Numbered from the stretch's first letter, positions 6,189-13,663 are shown. The stretch is 15,478 nt of DNA from JAVWPP01 sp036635835 (GCA_036635835.1 JAVWPP010000026.1:1-15478), one strand, 5' to 3'. Numbers and translations: made by a program. The notes: generated by a model from the letters alone, not told the origin.

Positions 6189-7583
6189 TTACTTATTTAT
6201 TTTACCTCTTTTATCTTTTACTTCTCTTTCAATCATTACAGATTTTCTTGTTAAATACCCAGATCTAAATCCAGATGCAGCTAAAAATGCAAAGTAGAAA
6301 GCTACAAAATTTAATGAATTTATTGACGTTATAATAGCAGAGCAAATAGCTGTTAAAGCAATTGGTAATATTACAAATATAGCAGCTGTATCTTGTATAA
6401 TATGTGATCTATATATCTTTGTATATATCGCTGTTCTAGTTACAATATAGCAAGCTGCAAAGCAAAGCGCAGAAACTGTTAAACACGCAAGCATATTGTT
6501 GTAGAAAACTAATAATGACGCCTCATTATTTAGCATATCTATAAGCTTATCATAATTTACTTTGTTAAAACAAAAATGCTCTATAATAAGTAAAGTAGAT
6601 GAGAAAGTAAGCAAAATATTTAAAGTAATTTCATTAAAAAGTGCAGTAATATTTTTGCTCTTAAACACAGCTTGATTAATGTATAAAACTATAAGAGAAA
6701 ACAGCGTAGCAAGGTGCATATATTTAACACCTATACCAAGCGGAAGCTCAAAATATTTAGCTTTAGATATATTTATATTAATCATAAATATTGCTGTTAA
6801 AATAATAATAATAAGTGCATATAAAATCAAGCTGCCTATGCCAGATGGCACATTTAAGTACTTCTCTTTTTCTATATCCTTATTTGTATCTTGCTTATTT
6901 ATAATCTCCACTTTATTTTTTTTATTTAGCCTTTTTATAAACTCCTTTACGCCCGAGTATACCCAAGGTAATTTAAGCTTAGCTTCCTCCTGCGTTTTTT
7001 GAAAAACAAAATTTCCATCAGCGTTCATTTCACTATAATAATACCTGCCTTCTACCTCTAATCTTCTATGAGCTTCATTATATTTTACTATAGAATTTTC
7101 TAAATCTATTTTAATTATATATATATTAAAACTATCTTTTTCTGCACACTGAAGCTTTACTCTATACATACTATCGCTCTCTAAAAACATAATAGAATAA
7201 TCTACGTTTTTAAGGTACTTACCTGCTAAATGATCATATCCTTTTTTCATTAAAATATATATAATTGTAAGCGGTAATAAAATAATAACTAGCGCTGGTA
7301 TAACAAAATCTAAAGTAGTTACTTTACAAATTAAAGCTATGGCAGCAATTGCAAGCGGTATAATATATCCCGCCATTTCAATTTGAAATAAATTTTTAGG
7401 CTTAACCTTTTTTAGATGCAAATTATACTCATCTACACCCTCATCAGTTTGCAAAAAATACTTAATATTTTCTTCTTCAAATTTCTTAACAAGCTCTCTT
7501 TTATATATTTCCCCAGTACTTTTTTTTCTAATATCCATAAACGGTATTTGCGCTTTTATAATACTATTTAAATCTAATTTCAT
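6189..7583 (-). CDS. Membrane protein with N-terminal and central cytosolic domains, about 8 spans
   Basis: 464 residues, starting at an ATG 7 nt after AAGGAAG. A cytosolic N-terminus (1-68) precedes a pair of spans (about 70-88 and 92-112). A soluble mixed alpha/beta domain follows (about 115-245), including RRLEVEGRYYY (173-183) and a YSGVKEFIKRL helix. Five or six more spans follow (about 248-270, 284-306, 315-338, 356-382, 396-420 and 424-441), and the C-terminus is basic. No catalytic motif is recognised. The two-span plus soluble-domain start resembles the layout of the GRAM-domain protein at 9861-10712, but no sequence match was seen. It is transcribed divergently from the coiled-coil gene at 7700. 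Confidence 0.88.
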   Translation of the reverse strand: MKLDLNSIIKAQIPFMDIRKKSTGEIYKRELVKKFEEENIKYFLQTDEGVDEYNLHLKKVKPKNLFQIEMAGYIIPLAIAAIALICKVTTLDFVIPALVIILLPLTIIYILMKKGYDHLAGKYLKNVDYSIMFLESDSMYRVKLQCAEKDSFNIYIIKIDLENSIVKYNEAHRRLEVEGRYYYSEMNADGNFVFQKTQEEAKLKLPWVYSGVKEFIKRLNKKNKVEIINKQDTNKDIEKEKYLNVPSGIGSLILYALIIIILTAIFMININISKAKYFELPLGIGVKYMHLATLFSLIVLYINQAVFKSKNITALFNEITLNILLTFSSTLLIIEHFCFNKVNYDKLIDMLNNEASLLVFYNNMLACLTVSALCFAACYIVTRTAIYTKIYRSHIIQDTAAIFVILPIALTAICSAIITSINSLNFVAFYFAFLAASGFRSGYLTRKSVMIEREVKDKRGKINK

Positions 7584-7605
7584 GCATCTACTTCCTTTTT
7601 AAAGA

Positions 7606-7634
7606 ATTATATCATATGTATTAAAATTTGTGAA
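7606..7634 (-). promoter_or_regulatory. Sigma-A promoter of the 464-residue membrane-protein gene
   Basis: On the minus strand, TTCACA (7634-7629), 17 nt and TATAAT (7611-7606), with TGA just before the -10. The leader is very short, about 15-20 nt before the start codon. Confidence 0.65.
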
Positions 7635-7649
7635 TAATTTTTTTACTTA

Positions 7650-7678
7650 TTGACTTTTATTTTAACTAATGATACACT
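7650..7678 (+). promoter_or_regulatory. Sigma-A promoter of the coiled-coil gene
   Basis: TTGACT (7650-7655), 17 nt and TACACT (7673-7678). It is divergent from the membrane-protein promoter, with 15 nt between the -35 boxes. Confidence 0.6.
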
Positions 7679-7699
7679 TTTTTTAAGGAGTGATATGTA

Positions 7700-7990
7700 A
7701 TGGCAGAATATAATTATGATAGTTGCAACAGAGTACGTTTAGAGTTTGAAGAACAGTATGGTACAGTTGTTAGAAAAATCGAAAAAAACAATACCATCTT
7801 AAGAGACCTGCAAGTTAAATATGATATTTTAAAATCTCTTTCAGAAACTTACAATGAATATTCTGAAGAATTAGATAAAATAGATAATGAAATAATGATA
7901 GCAAAAAAGTATGGTTCTTCTCTTGAAAACGAAAAAGTTTATGCACAAAGAAAAGTAAAAGAATTAGATAGAATTCAGTATAACAAATAA
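7700..7990 (+). CDS. Small coiled-coil protein, 96 residues
   Basis: The ATG follows AAGGAG at a 9-nt spacing. An earlier ATG at 7692 is followed at once by TAA. The protein is strongly charged and almost entirely helical, with heptad-like hydrophobic spacing from about 12 to 90 and a likely break around 66-72 (KKYGSS). This suggests two antiparallel helices or a dimeric coiled coil. There is no signal peptide or membrane span. The family is not recognised. It is a single-gene unit with its own promoter and terminator, immediately before the BclA-like gene. A structural or scaffold role is possible but is inferred only from the fold. Confidence 0.8.
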   Translation: MAEYNYDSCNRVRLEFEEQYGTVVRKIEKNNTILRDLQVKYDILKSLSETYNEYSEELDKIDNEIMIAKKYGSSLENEKVYAQRKVKELDRIQYNK

Positions 7991-7997
7991 TTTTTTA

Positions 7998-8023
7998 AGT
8001 AACTATTTATAGTTACTTTTTTT
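7998..8023 (+). terminator. Terminator of the coiled-coil gene
   Basis: The perfect 8-bp stem AGTAACTA / TAGTTACT (7998-8005 and 8010-8017) has a 4-nt loop and is followed by a T-run. Confidence 0.85.
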
Positions 8024-8024
8024 A

Positions 8025-8051
8025 ACGCTTTCTTTTTTTTCACATACACTA
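8025..8051 (+). promoter_or_regulatory. Candidate sporulation (sigma-K or sigma-E type) promoter
   Basis: CATACACTA (8043-8051) fits the mother-cell -10 pattern CATAnnnTA. An AC lies 16 nt upstream (8025-8026), as in the minimal sigma-K -35. No sigma-A promoter is evident in this gap. The drawback is that the predicted transcript start (about 8057) would fall on the ribosome binding site, giving an almost leaderless mRNA. Confidence 0.3.
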
Positions 8052-8067
8052 TATAGAGGTGATTACT

Positions 8068-8577
8068 TTGTCATGTACAAACTTTAACTGCTGCTGCACT
8101 GGCCCTCCTGGAAAAGATGGTGCTTCTGCTACTTTAGAAAATGCTTCCTTTGGAACTATACAAACATCTTGCTCAAACGCTGGAGATTTTTTTAAATTTG
8201 CTAGAACATTTAACTCTAGCGGCGCTTGTATATCTACTGCAGATAATACGGCTGAAATTAATTTAATAGAAAAAGGTTTATACTACTTTATTTTTTCAGT
8301 AAACGCAAGATCTATATGCTGCGACACCTCTTGTAGCTTAACAGAAGCCTGCATAAACGGCTCAGGATTTGTTGCGAGGGTACAAGCATCCCTAAATAAT
8401 ATACCCGTAGAAGGGACCGAATTTTTCACTTCTACGTTTTGCGATAAATCTACTCAGCTAATTGCTTTTGGAATAATTAATAACGTAGCAAATAACAGCA
8501 TTTTAAGAATACGAAATCTAACAGCTACTTCTACTAATTATATGAACTGCAAAATATCTATAATAAAATTAGCTTAA
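8068..8577 (+). CDS. Cys-rich BclA-like protein with a minimal collagen motif, TTG start
   Basis: 169 residues from a TTG at 8068, 6 nt after AGAGGTG. A GTG at 8059 is in frame but lies within that site. The N-terminus has a CCC triplet (8-10), then GPPGKDG (12-18), only about two collagen Gly-X-Y triplets. The rest is a beta-rich domain. It matches the BclA C-terminal (C1q/TNF-like) domain in order: a central stretch with LIEKGLYYFIFSVNA, then NNIPVEGTEFF, then a final strand CKISIIKLA. In Bacillus, BclA forms the hair-like nap of the exosporium. Here the collagen rod is nearly absent. Twelve Cys residues suggest disulfide cross-linking, as in spore coat proteins. There is no signal peptide, which fits assembly from the mother cell. 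Surface location is inferred. Confidence 0.8.
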   Translation: MSCTNFNCCCTGPPGKDGASATLENASFGTIQTSCSNAGDFFKFARTFNSSGACISTADNTAEINLIEKGLYYFIFSVNARSICCDTSCSLTEACINGSGFVARVQASLNNIPVEGTEFFTSTFCDKSTQLIAFGIINNVANNSILRIRNLTATSTNYMNCKISIIKLA

Positions 8578-8595
8578 CTATATAGTTAAGCTTTT
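8571..8595 (+). terminator. Terminator overlapping the BclA-like stop codon
   Basis: A perfect palindrome (8571-8592) has arms AGCTTAACTA and TAGTTAAGCT, followed by a short T-rich tail. The TAA stop (8575-8577) is inside the left arm. Confidence 0.7.
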
Positions 8596-8627
8596 ATGTT
8601 TTATGTAATCTTTTTCACTTGTAACTA

Positions 8628-8656
8628 TTGACACTTCCCATTAAAGGTGGTATAAT
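8628..8656 (+). promoter_or_regulatory. Consensus sigma-A promoter of the DUF4097-like gene
   Basis: TTGACA (8628-8633), 17 nt and TATAAT (8651-8656), a perfect match to consensus. Confidence 0.8.
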
Positions 8657-8693
8657 TAAGGCATATTCAATTTTACTACATACTTTAATTATA
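8651..8693 (+). repeat. Inverted repeat over the -10 and early leader
   Basis: TATAATTAA (8651-8659) and TTAATTATA (8685-8693) are perfect inverted 9-mers separated by 25 nt. The left copy includes the -10 box, so a dimeric repressor could bind here. AT-richness makes chance occurrence possible. Confidence 0.35.
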
Positions 8694-8726
8694 AGTATGA
8701 ATAAACACAAACATGGAGGTTTTTTT

Positions 8727-9515
8727 ATGTTAAACATTCAAAATAGGATTTTAGTTTCTAAGGATATGGTTAAATCACATTTATTTTATCAATCAATTTC
8801 ATTAGAAGCACAGGCAAGTTCTAATTTAACAAAAAAACTATATATAGCAGGACATTTTTCAAGAATTTTAGTTAAGCCATCTAAAGAAGTTTTATCAATT
8901 ACAGCAACTTTAAAAGGCTCAGCTAATCTTAGAAGAAAAGCAAAACCTAGATTAGTATTTACTGAATATGATGATTCATTATGTATTACAGAATTACTAG
9001 ATAGCAGAAACGCAACAGATATAGCATTAACACTAGAAGTTCTTATACCGCAAAAATCTTTAGATCTTGTATCAGTTCAAGGTGCTTATGCAGATTGTTT
9101 TGTTGACGATTTATTTGTAAAAAAACTATCAGCAACTAGCATAACTTCAGATATCTATATTTCTAATACAGATGCCCATCTAATAAAAACATCAAATGCA
9201 CACGGACTTACTTGTTTAAGTAACACTTCTTTTAAAGAAGATTTACAAGTAACTTCTCAAAGCGGAGATGTAGAATTAGATGTTAAAGTTACAGGAAATG
9301 ATGCACGTTTAAAGGTGAAATCAGTTTGTTCAGATATTTATATTTGTTTAAAAGGCGTTAAAGCTTTTGCACATTATAGCGTAAATTCTAAATATGGTGA
9401 AGTCATTTCTAAATTCAGAAAAGGTCTAGGCAAGCATTTATTAAATCTTGAAGTAGCTTCTAACAATTCAGACATTTTAGTAACTAATCCTATTGGACAT
9501 GAATTAAATAACTAA
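8727..9515 (+). CDS. DUF4097-like beta-helix (putative adhesin-type) protein
   Basis: 262 residues from the ATG at 8727, 7 nt after GGAGG. The longer open frame starting at 8628 begins inside the -35 box and was discarded. The first 100 residues are mixed. From about 100 onward there are repeating short beta strands with a period near 20 residues (LEVLIPQKSLDLVSVQG, KLSATSITSDIYIS, DLQVTSQSGDVELDV, LKVKSVCSDIYI, LEVASNNSDILV). This pattern, with S-(G/S)-D turns, is typical of DUF4097-type right-handed beta-helix proteins. Many DUF4097 proteins are secreted or membrane-tethered, but no signal peptide or membrane span is seen here. The function of the family is not established. It has its own promoter and a strong terminator. 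Confidence 0.75.
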   Translation: MLNIQNRILVSKDMVKSHLFYQSISLEAQASSNLTKKLYIAGHFSRILVKPSKEVLSITATLKGSANLRRKAKPRLVFTEYDDSLCITELLDSRNATDIALTLEVLIPQKSLDLVSVQGAYADCFVDDLFVKKLSATSITSDIYISNTDAHLIKTSNAHGLTCLSNTSFKEDLQVTSQSGDVELDVKVTGNDARLKVKSVCSDIYICLKGVKAFAHYSVNSKYGEVISKFRKGLGKHLLNLEVASNNSDILVTNPIGHELNN

Positions 9516-9520
9516 CTTCA

Positions 9521-9553
9521 AAAAAAACACGCATAAAATTTATGCGTGTTTTT
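9521..9553. terminator. Bidirectional terminator between convergent genes
   Basis: The arms ACACGCATAAA / TTTATGCGTGT (9527-9537 and 9539-9549) are flanked by A-rich and T-rich runs. It serves the DUF4097-like gene (plus) and the YdbC-like gene (minus). Confidence 0.9.
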
Positions 9554-9555
9554 CT

Positions 9556-9801
9556 TTACTTTTCATTATTTTCTTCATCTGCTTCTAAATCTACTGAGTT
9601 TAATATTTCTTTTAATTTAATAATTTCTGCTTTTGTAAAAGTAACTCCCTTGCTCATTTTTTCATGATCTTCATCCCAATCTCTAATATCATATTTAGGA
9701 TCTCTTCCGTTCCAACTTACTAAACTAAGTTCTTTACTCATACCTGTAGGTGTTAGTGCAAGTACACCTATTACTTTTTTTACTTCAAATTCAAATGCCA
9801 T
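9556..9801 (-). CDS. YdbC/PC4-family single-stranded DNA-binding protein
   Basis: 81 residues, starting at an ATG after AAAGGAG. The core VSWNGRDPKYDIRDWDEDHE (28-47), followed by KMSKGVTFTKAE, is the signature of bacterial PC4 (transcriptional coactivator p15) homologues such as Lactococcus YdbC. Trp30 and Trp42 are in the expected places. These proteins form small dimers with a curved beta-sheet that binds single-stranded nucleic acid without strong sequence preference. The C-terminal tail (70-81) is acidic. The protein is expected to be cytosolic or nucleoid-associated, and its precise role is unsettled. It is a single-gene unit. Confidence 0.92.
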   Translation of the reverse strand: MAFEFEVKKVIGVLALTPTGMSKELSLVSWNGRDPKYDIRDWDEDHEKMSKGVTFTKAEIIKLKEILNSVDLEADEENNEK

Positions 9802-9826
9802 TTTATTTCTCCTTTTTTACTATATT

Positions 9827-9855
9827 ACTTTAACAAATAAAAATAAAAATGTCAA
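9827..9855 (-). promoter_or_regulatory. Promoter of the YdbC-like gene
   Basis: On the minus strand, TTGACA (9855-9850), 17 nt and TAAAGT (9832-9827). The -35 is perfect and the -10 is 4 of 6. Confidence 0.6.
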
Positions 9856-9860
9856 GCTTA

Positions 9861-10712
9861 TCACTTAAAAAAAGTCATAATTTCATTAAACTGTTTCATT
9901 TTAATATGTGAATTTAAGTTTACTATATATTTATCGTATGTTAAAAAATATGTTGATACAGGTATTTCAATATTTTTTCTATCTATATATTTTATCTCTA
10001 ATTTTATTTCTTTTTCTTTTGGATCTATAAATATAAGTCTTGTATTTGTATAATATAATTCACCAGATTTTGTTTCTACTTTAGCAAATTTATATAGCAT
10101 AATATCTTGCTGCATAAATACACATCTTTCGTTTTCCTCTAATGCGAATTTTTCATTTATATCTATACCAGAAAATTTATTTTTTTTAGCTATAAAGAAA
10201 TCATTTGCTTGCCCTAGTTCCTCTAAATATGCATCTTCTAATTCTTTGCTATATATTTCAGCTAGCTCTTTTACTCTTATACATTCTATCTCATCGTTTT
10301 GAACTTTAACTAATAATTTTAGAAAAATTCCTCTTATATATACAATAAGCAAATAGTCTAATTTATATTTTTTATTTGTTGGATACTCTATAATTAAAGT
10401 GCTTATTTTTTCATCAACATCTTCTCTTTTTTTATACGATATATTTTCTTCGTTTAAAAAAGAAGTGAATTCAGCAATGAATAATTTCATGTTTTTTTTA
10501 CTTTTAAGAATCCCTATTTTTTCTGTTATTCTAGTTTCAATTACAGCAGCTAGTAATGCAACTCCTGCTAATGTTAGTATCTCTTCAAATACAAACTTTC
10601 CGTCTTCAAAGAAAAACATAATACAAACAATATCTAGTAGTAAAATCATTCTAGATAAACTTGTTAACATTTCATTTTTCATTCCTTTAGCTATAAGCTT
10701 TGGCTCTATCAA
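9861..10712 (-). CDS. Two-TM protein with a C-terminal GRAM/PH-like domain, TTG start
   Basis: 283 residues if the TTG at 10712 is used, preceded by AAGGGG at 4-5 nt. Later in-frame ATGs (residues 11 and 15) have poorer sites. Two membrane segments (about 20-36 and 44-60) anchor it. A cytosolic alpha/beta and helical region follows (about 70-185), and then a domain (about 188-281) containing GELYYTNTRLIFID (217-230). The pattern of a small residue, Tyr, T-N-T-R-L-I-F and then paired strands is typical of bacterial GRAM/PH-like domains, which bind membranes or proteins. No enzyme motif is visible. It has its own promoter downstream of the 649-residue gene. A membrane-associated adaptor is a reasonable inference, and the function is unknown. 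Confidence 0.82.
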   Translation of the reverse strand: MIEPKLIAKGMKNEMLTSLSRMILLLDIVCIMFFFEDGKFVFEEILTLAGVALLAAVIETRITEKIGILKSKKNMKLFIAEFTSFLNEENISYKKREDVDEKISTLIIEYPTNKKYKLDYLLIVYIRGIFLKLLVKVQNDEIECIRVKELAEIYSKELEDAYLEELGQANDFFIAKKNKFSGIDINEKFALEENERCVFMQQDIMLYKFAKVETKSGELYYTNTRLIFIDPKEKEIKLEIKYIDRKNIEIPVSTYFLTYDKYIVNLNSHIKMKQFNEIMTFFK

Positions 10713-10744
10713 AAAACCCCTTCTTTCCTTCTCTTCAATATATA

Positions 10745-10773
10745 ATTATATATTTTTAAAAAAGCAAAGTCAA
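10745..10773 (-). promoter_or_regulatory. Sigma-A promoter of the GRAM-domain gene
   Basis: On the minus strand, TTGACT (10773-10768), 17 nt and TATAAT (10750-10745). No clear terminator lies between this promoter and the upstream gene, only a 5-bp GACAT/ATGTC hairpin, so read-through is possible. Confidence 0.7.
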
Positions 10774-10809
10774 CTTATTTTTCTAAAATATCTGTGACAT
10801 TACTATGTC

Positions 10810-12759
10810 TTATTTTAGTTTATTTTCTCTTTCGCTTATCCTAATATATATTTCTTTGCTATATGCTGTAACTTGCTTTGCATTTTTTAAATATTTTGCA
10901 TATATTAATCTAATTTCTTTTTTATATTTTAGAGGTAACACTTTTTCATATTCTTCTAAAGATAATATATCTATTTTTAGCACATCAAACAATTCATCAT
11001 AGTATTTTTTACTGCATAAATACTTTACTAGCTGATTATATGAAGCACTCATTTTTCTATTATATATTTCTTTTATGTTCATTTTAGCAAGCATAGATTT
11101 GAAAACTTCTTTCCACTGCTTTGCATCTATTAATGCTTCATATTCTTCTATTCTTGTTATAGATGGGACAAGTATAATTTCTTGTTTTAATGCGTCTTTA
11201 TATCTTTGTATTTCCATTACACTTTTAGCTAAAAACTTTTTGTATATTATTAAGTTTTTTAAATATTCTACTTTATATTCTTCATCTGAAATTTTATCTG
11301 CATATTTTTCTGCGTAATATATAACTATATCCATTTCCTTAAACTGTTCCATGAGCATATACATATCTAAAACTTTATTTAATAGTTTAATTGATCTTAT
11401 AACTCTATCATTTCTTACTGTATCTAATAGGACATTAGCACTTTTAAATTTTAGTAAATAGTCAAACTCAGCTTCATAAAATGTATTAGTTTTTCCTTTT
11501 TCTTTTGCTTTAAACTCTTCTATTTTTTTGCTTAAATATTCTATGTTTGCAGCATCTTTTTTATCTATAAATTTTATTATACTTTCTATATATTTATATC
11601 TCATTTCTATATCTATTTTTTTGTTATCTATAAGGCATTTGTATTTTTCAATTATTTCTTTTTGCTTTTCGTATGTTATTTTATTTGTTTTTAAAACTTC
11701 TGTAATATAGTAAACATTCTTCTCTATTATTTCATCTATATTCTCATTTAATATACAAACTTTATTTTCTGAAATGTATTTAATTATATCTAAATATATT
11801 TCTATACTGTTCATTATATATCCTTTTTTTTCTTCTTTTTTTGCTTTAATTTCCGCCTTATTTATTCCCTCTTCTATGTTTGAAATTTCTAGCATGTATT
11901 TTTCTTTTATACTTAGTTTTTCATCTGCTTCCTTGCATTTTTCTAGATATGCAAGTGTGCTATTTTCTAATATACTTGTATCCTTTTCTACAAGCCCTAA
12001 GTCTACTCTTTTTTCATCATTTTTTATATGTTTTTCTATTCTACTTTTTATATCTAACTTATCTAAAATTTCCGCAAAAGATTTTTCTTCTTTGCACTGT
12101 CTATGCCAGTTAGCGGGCCTTTTTTCTTTTGATATTTTATTATATATTTCGTCTTGCATTTTTATATATTTAGATGCGTTTTTTCCTTCTATCTTTGCAA
12201 GCTTAATAATGCAGCTAACAAGCTTTATCTTTTCTTCTAGTTCTAAAGTATTTTTTAGGTTTTCTTCTAACTTGCTAAGCTGAACTTCTTTTTTGTTAAT
12301 AGCTAAAAAAATGTATCCTTCTGCAAAACTTTTATCTTTAGAAAGAAAATATTTAACTATATCTTCTGCTGCTTTTTCTTCTCCAATTTTAAGCAAAATT
12401 TCTGCGTATATTATTATGTATGGTTTAGTTAACGTTGTTATTTTAAATGCTTTAAAAAACGTATTCATAAGTTTTAAAGTATGCTCTAGTGTATATGTAT
12501 CTTCTGAGAAACTAATTATATATTGAAGCCTTTCTTTTAAAGAGTCTACAATACTTTCATCTTCTAGTTTTAAAAAACATATATATTCTTCTAGCGTTTC
12601 TATATGTGCATACTCTGCTACTTTTATATAGTGATTAACTATATTTTCCGCGTCTTTCATGTACTTTGTATTATCATCTAAATATACATCTTGCATTAAC
12701 TTATTATACTGCTCTACTAGTTTATTTTTATACTTTTCATCTGTTTTATTATCTTTCAT
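10810..12759 (-). CDS. Large helical TPR-like repeat protein, 649 residues
   Basis: The ATG at 12759 follows AAAGGAGA. The protein is Lys/Glu/Ile-rich and predicted to be almost wholly helical, with no signal peptide or membrane span. Paired helices with TPR-like spacing are visible near 111-155 (KPYIIIYAEILLKIGEEKA, then EGYIFLAI) and 296-330 (GYIMNSIEIYLDIIKYI). Similar pairs occur toward the C-terminus, where a YNQLVKYLCSKKYYDELF stretch fits the same pattern. Such solenoids are usually protein-binding scaffolds. No catalytic motif was found. A specific family cannot be named. The neighbouring 13970 gene encodes another long helical-repeat protein, but no clear sequence match between them was found by eye. 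Confidence 0.85.
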   Translation of the reverse strand: MKDNKTDEKYKNKLVEQYNKLMQDVYLDDNTKYMKDAENIVNHYIKVAEYAHIETLEEYICFLKLEDESIVDSLKERLQYIISFSEDTYTLEHTLKLMNTFFKAFKITTLTKPYIIIYAEILLKIGEEKAAEDIVKYFLSKDKSFAEGYIFLAINKKEVQLSKLEENLKNTLELEEKIKLVSCIIKLAKIEGKNASKYIKMQDEIYNKISKEKRPANWHRQCKEEKSFAEILDKLDIKSRIEKHIKNDEKRVDLGLVEKDTSILENSTLAYLEKCKEADEKLSIKEKYMLEISNIEEGINKAEIKAKKEEKKGYIMNSIEIYLDIIKYISENKVCILNENIDEIIEKNVYYITEVLKTNKITYEKQKEIIEKYKCLIDNKKIDIEMRYKYIESIIKFIDKKDAANIEYLSKKIEEFKAKEKGKTNTFYEAEFDYLLKFKSANVLLDTVRNDRVIRSIKLLNKVLDMYMLMEQFKEMDIVIYYAEKYADKISDEEYKVEYLKNLIIYKKFLAKSVMEIQRYKDALKQEIILVPSITRIEEYEALIDAKQWKEVFKSMLAKMNIKEIYNRKMSASYNQLVKYLCSKKYYDELFDVLKIDILSLEEYEKVLPLKYKKEIRLIYAKYLKNAKQVTAYSKEIYIRISERENKLK

Positions 12760-12792
12760 TTTAGCTCTCCTTTATTATGCTTTACTCTCTAT

Positions 12793-12821
12793 AATATATA
12801 CCTAAAAAATTTATTTAGCAA
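12793..12821 (-). promoter_or_regulatory. Possible promoter of the TPR-like gene
   Basis: On the minus strand, TTGCTA (12821-12816), 17 nt and TATATT (12798-12793). It is a weaker match than most promoters in the window. Confidence 0.4.
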
Positions 12822-12825
12822 TATG

Positions 12826-12860
12826 CTAAAAGGCAACAAATATATATTGCTGCCTTTTAG
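12826..12860 (-). terminator. Terminator of the 240-residue gene
   Basis: A 14-bp stem with arms 12826-12839 and 12847-12860 has one G-U pair and a 7-nt loop. On the minus strand the GC-rich GGCAGCAA / TTGTTGCC core is followed by TTTT. It begins 2 nt after the stop codon. Confidence 0.8.
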
Positions 12861-12861
12861 T

Positions 12862-13584
12862 TTATATGTTATCTCCATAGAAATATGTTTCAGTAGTTTT
12901 ATCTATTTTATATACTAAATATCCTTCTTTTGAATCTTTCAAAGGAGGTATATTTCTTACACATACATACCTTTCTTTTTCTTTATTATATTCTAACATA
13001 AGCATATCCATTCTTTTTATATTATACTTTTCGTCACTTGGTGAATTAATTAGAATTGCTTTAATATTTTTTTTATATTTTCCTTCTAATTTACACCATA
13101 CATTTTCTTCTTTAAGGCCTTCTTTAGATAAATATATATTTATATTATCTGGGCAGTGATGTGCTCTATTTACATCTAAACTTGCTAGCTTTCTTAGGCT
13201 ATGTAAATCTCTACTAAGGTTTTTATAGAACTCGTCGAATATATATTTTTCTATAACATCTACAAGTATTTTATTTATTTGTTTCTTATCTATAATTTCA
13301 ACATCTAGCTCTGCATTTTTTATATACACATCATCTATCTTCGTAAGTTTGCTACTTAATTCTTTTGGCTTATATGTAGGTTCGTATTTGCCAAGCACTT
13401 TTTTAGAGCTACCTATTAATATAATAGCTCTACCATTAAAATGATCTATATAACTATAGCCTAAATATATTTCTCCATTATTTTTTTCGTTCATAGCAAT
13501 TTCTATTTCATTAATATTTTTCTCCGTAGTAATTCCTACCCATTTCCTATCTAGATCCCTAAAATCTGTTTGCTCAAATTTCAT
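12862..13584 (-). CDS. Unknown 240-residue protein
   Basis: The ATG at 13584 follows AAAGGTGA. The protein is soluble, with no signal peptide or membrane span, and is mixed alpha/beta. The N-terminal half has strands around KWVGITTE and GRAIILIGS, then a helical middle (about 100-135). The C-terminal half (about 145-235) runs NINIYLSKEGL, then EENVWCKLEGKYKKNIKAIL, then a final set of strands. The EENVWCKL ... AILINSP ... MDMLMLEY order faintly recalls the DUF2314-type fold (VW-K followed by L-N-P and a polar strand). That is a weak by-eye resemblance, not an assignment. It sits between a small membrane protein and the TPR-like gene, with terminators on both sides. The function is unknown. 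Confidence 0.82.
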   Translation of the reverse strand: MKFEQTDFRDLDRKWVGITTEKNINEIEIAMNEKNNGEIYLGYSYIDHFNGRAIILIGSSKKVLGKYEPTYKPKELSSKLTKIDDVYIKNAELDVEIIDKKQINKILVDVIEKYIFDEFYKNLSRDLHSLRKLASLDVNRAHHCPDNINIYLSKEGLKEENVWCKLEGKYKKNIKAILINSPSDEKYNIKRMDMLMLEYNKEKERYVCVRNIPPLKDSKEGYLVYKIDKTTETYFYGDNI

Positions 13585-13628
13585 TTATTTCACCTTTTCT
13601 ATGTTTATATCTTACCTTATTTGCAAGC

Positions 13629-13657
13629 AAAAAGCAAGAATAAATATTCTTGCTTTT
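13629..13657 (-). terminator. Terminator of the 66-residue membrane-protein gene
   Basis: A perfect 13-bp stem with arms 13630-13642 and 13645-13657 has a 2-nt loop, including GCAAGAA / TTCTTGC. On the minus strand the stem ends in a short T-run. Confidence 0.85.
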
Positions 13658-13663
13658 ACGTTT

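Noticed and set aside
8628..8726. Longer N-terminus for the DUF4097-like protein
   Set aside because: The extension starts inside the -35 box, upstream of the predicted transcript start, and the strong GGAGG site belongs to the ATG at 8727.
11774..12283. Plus-strand open frame of 169 residues, rich in Ser, Phe, Ile and Leu
   Set aside because: It is antisense to the TPR-like gene. Long shadows with this composition are expected opposite Lys/Glu-rich coding sequence.
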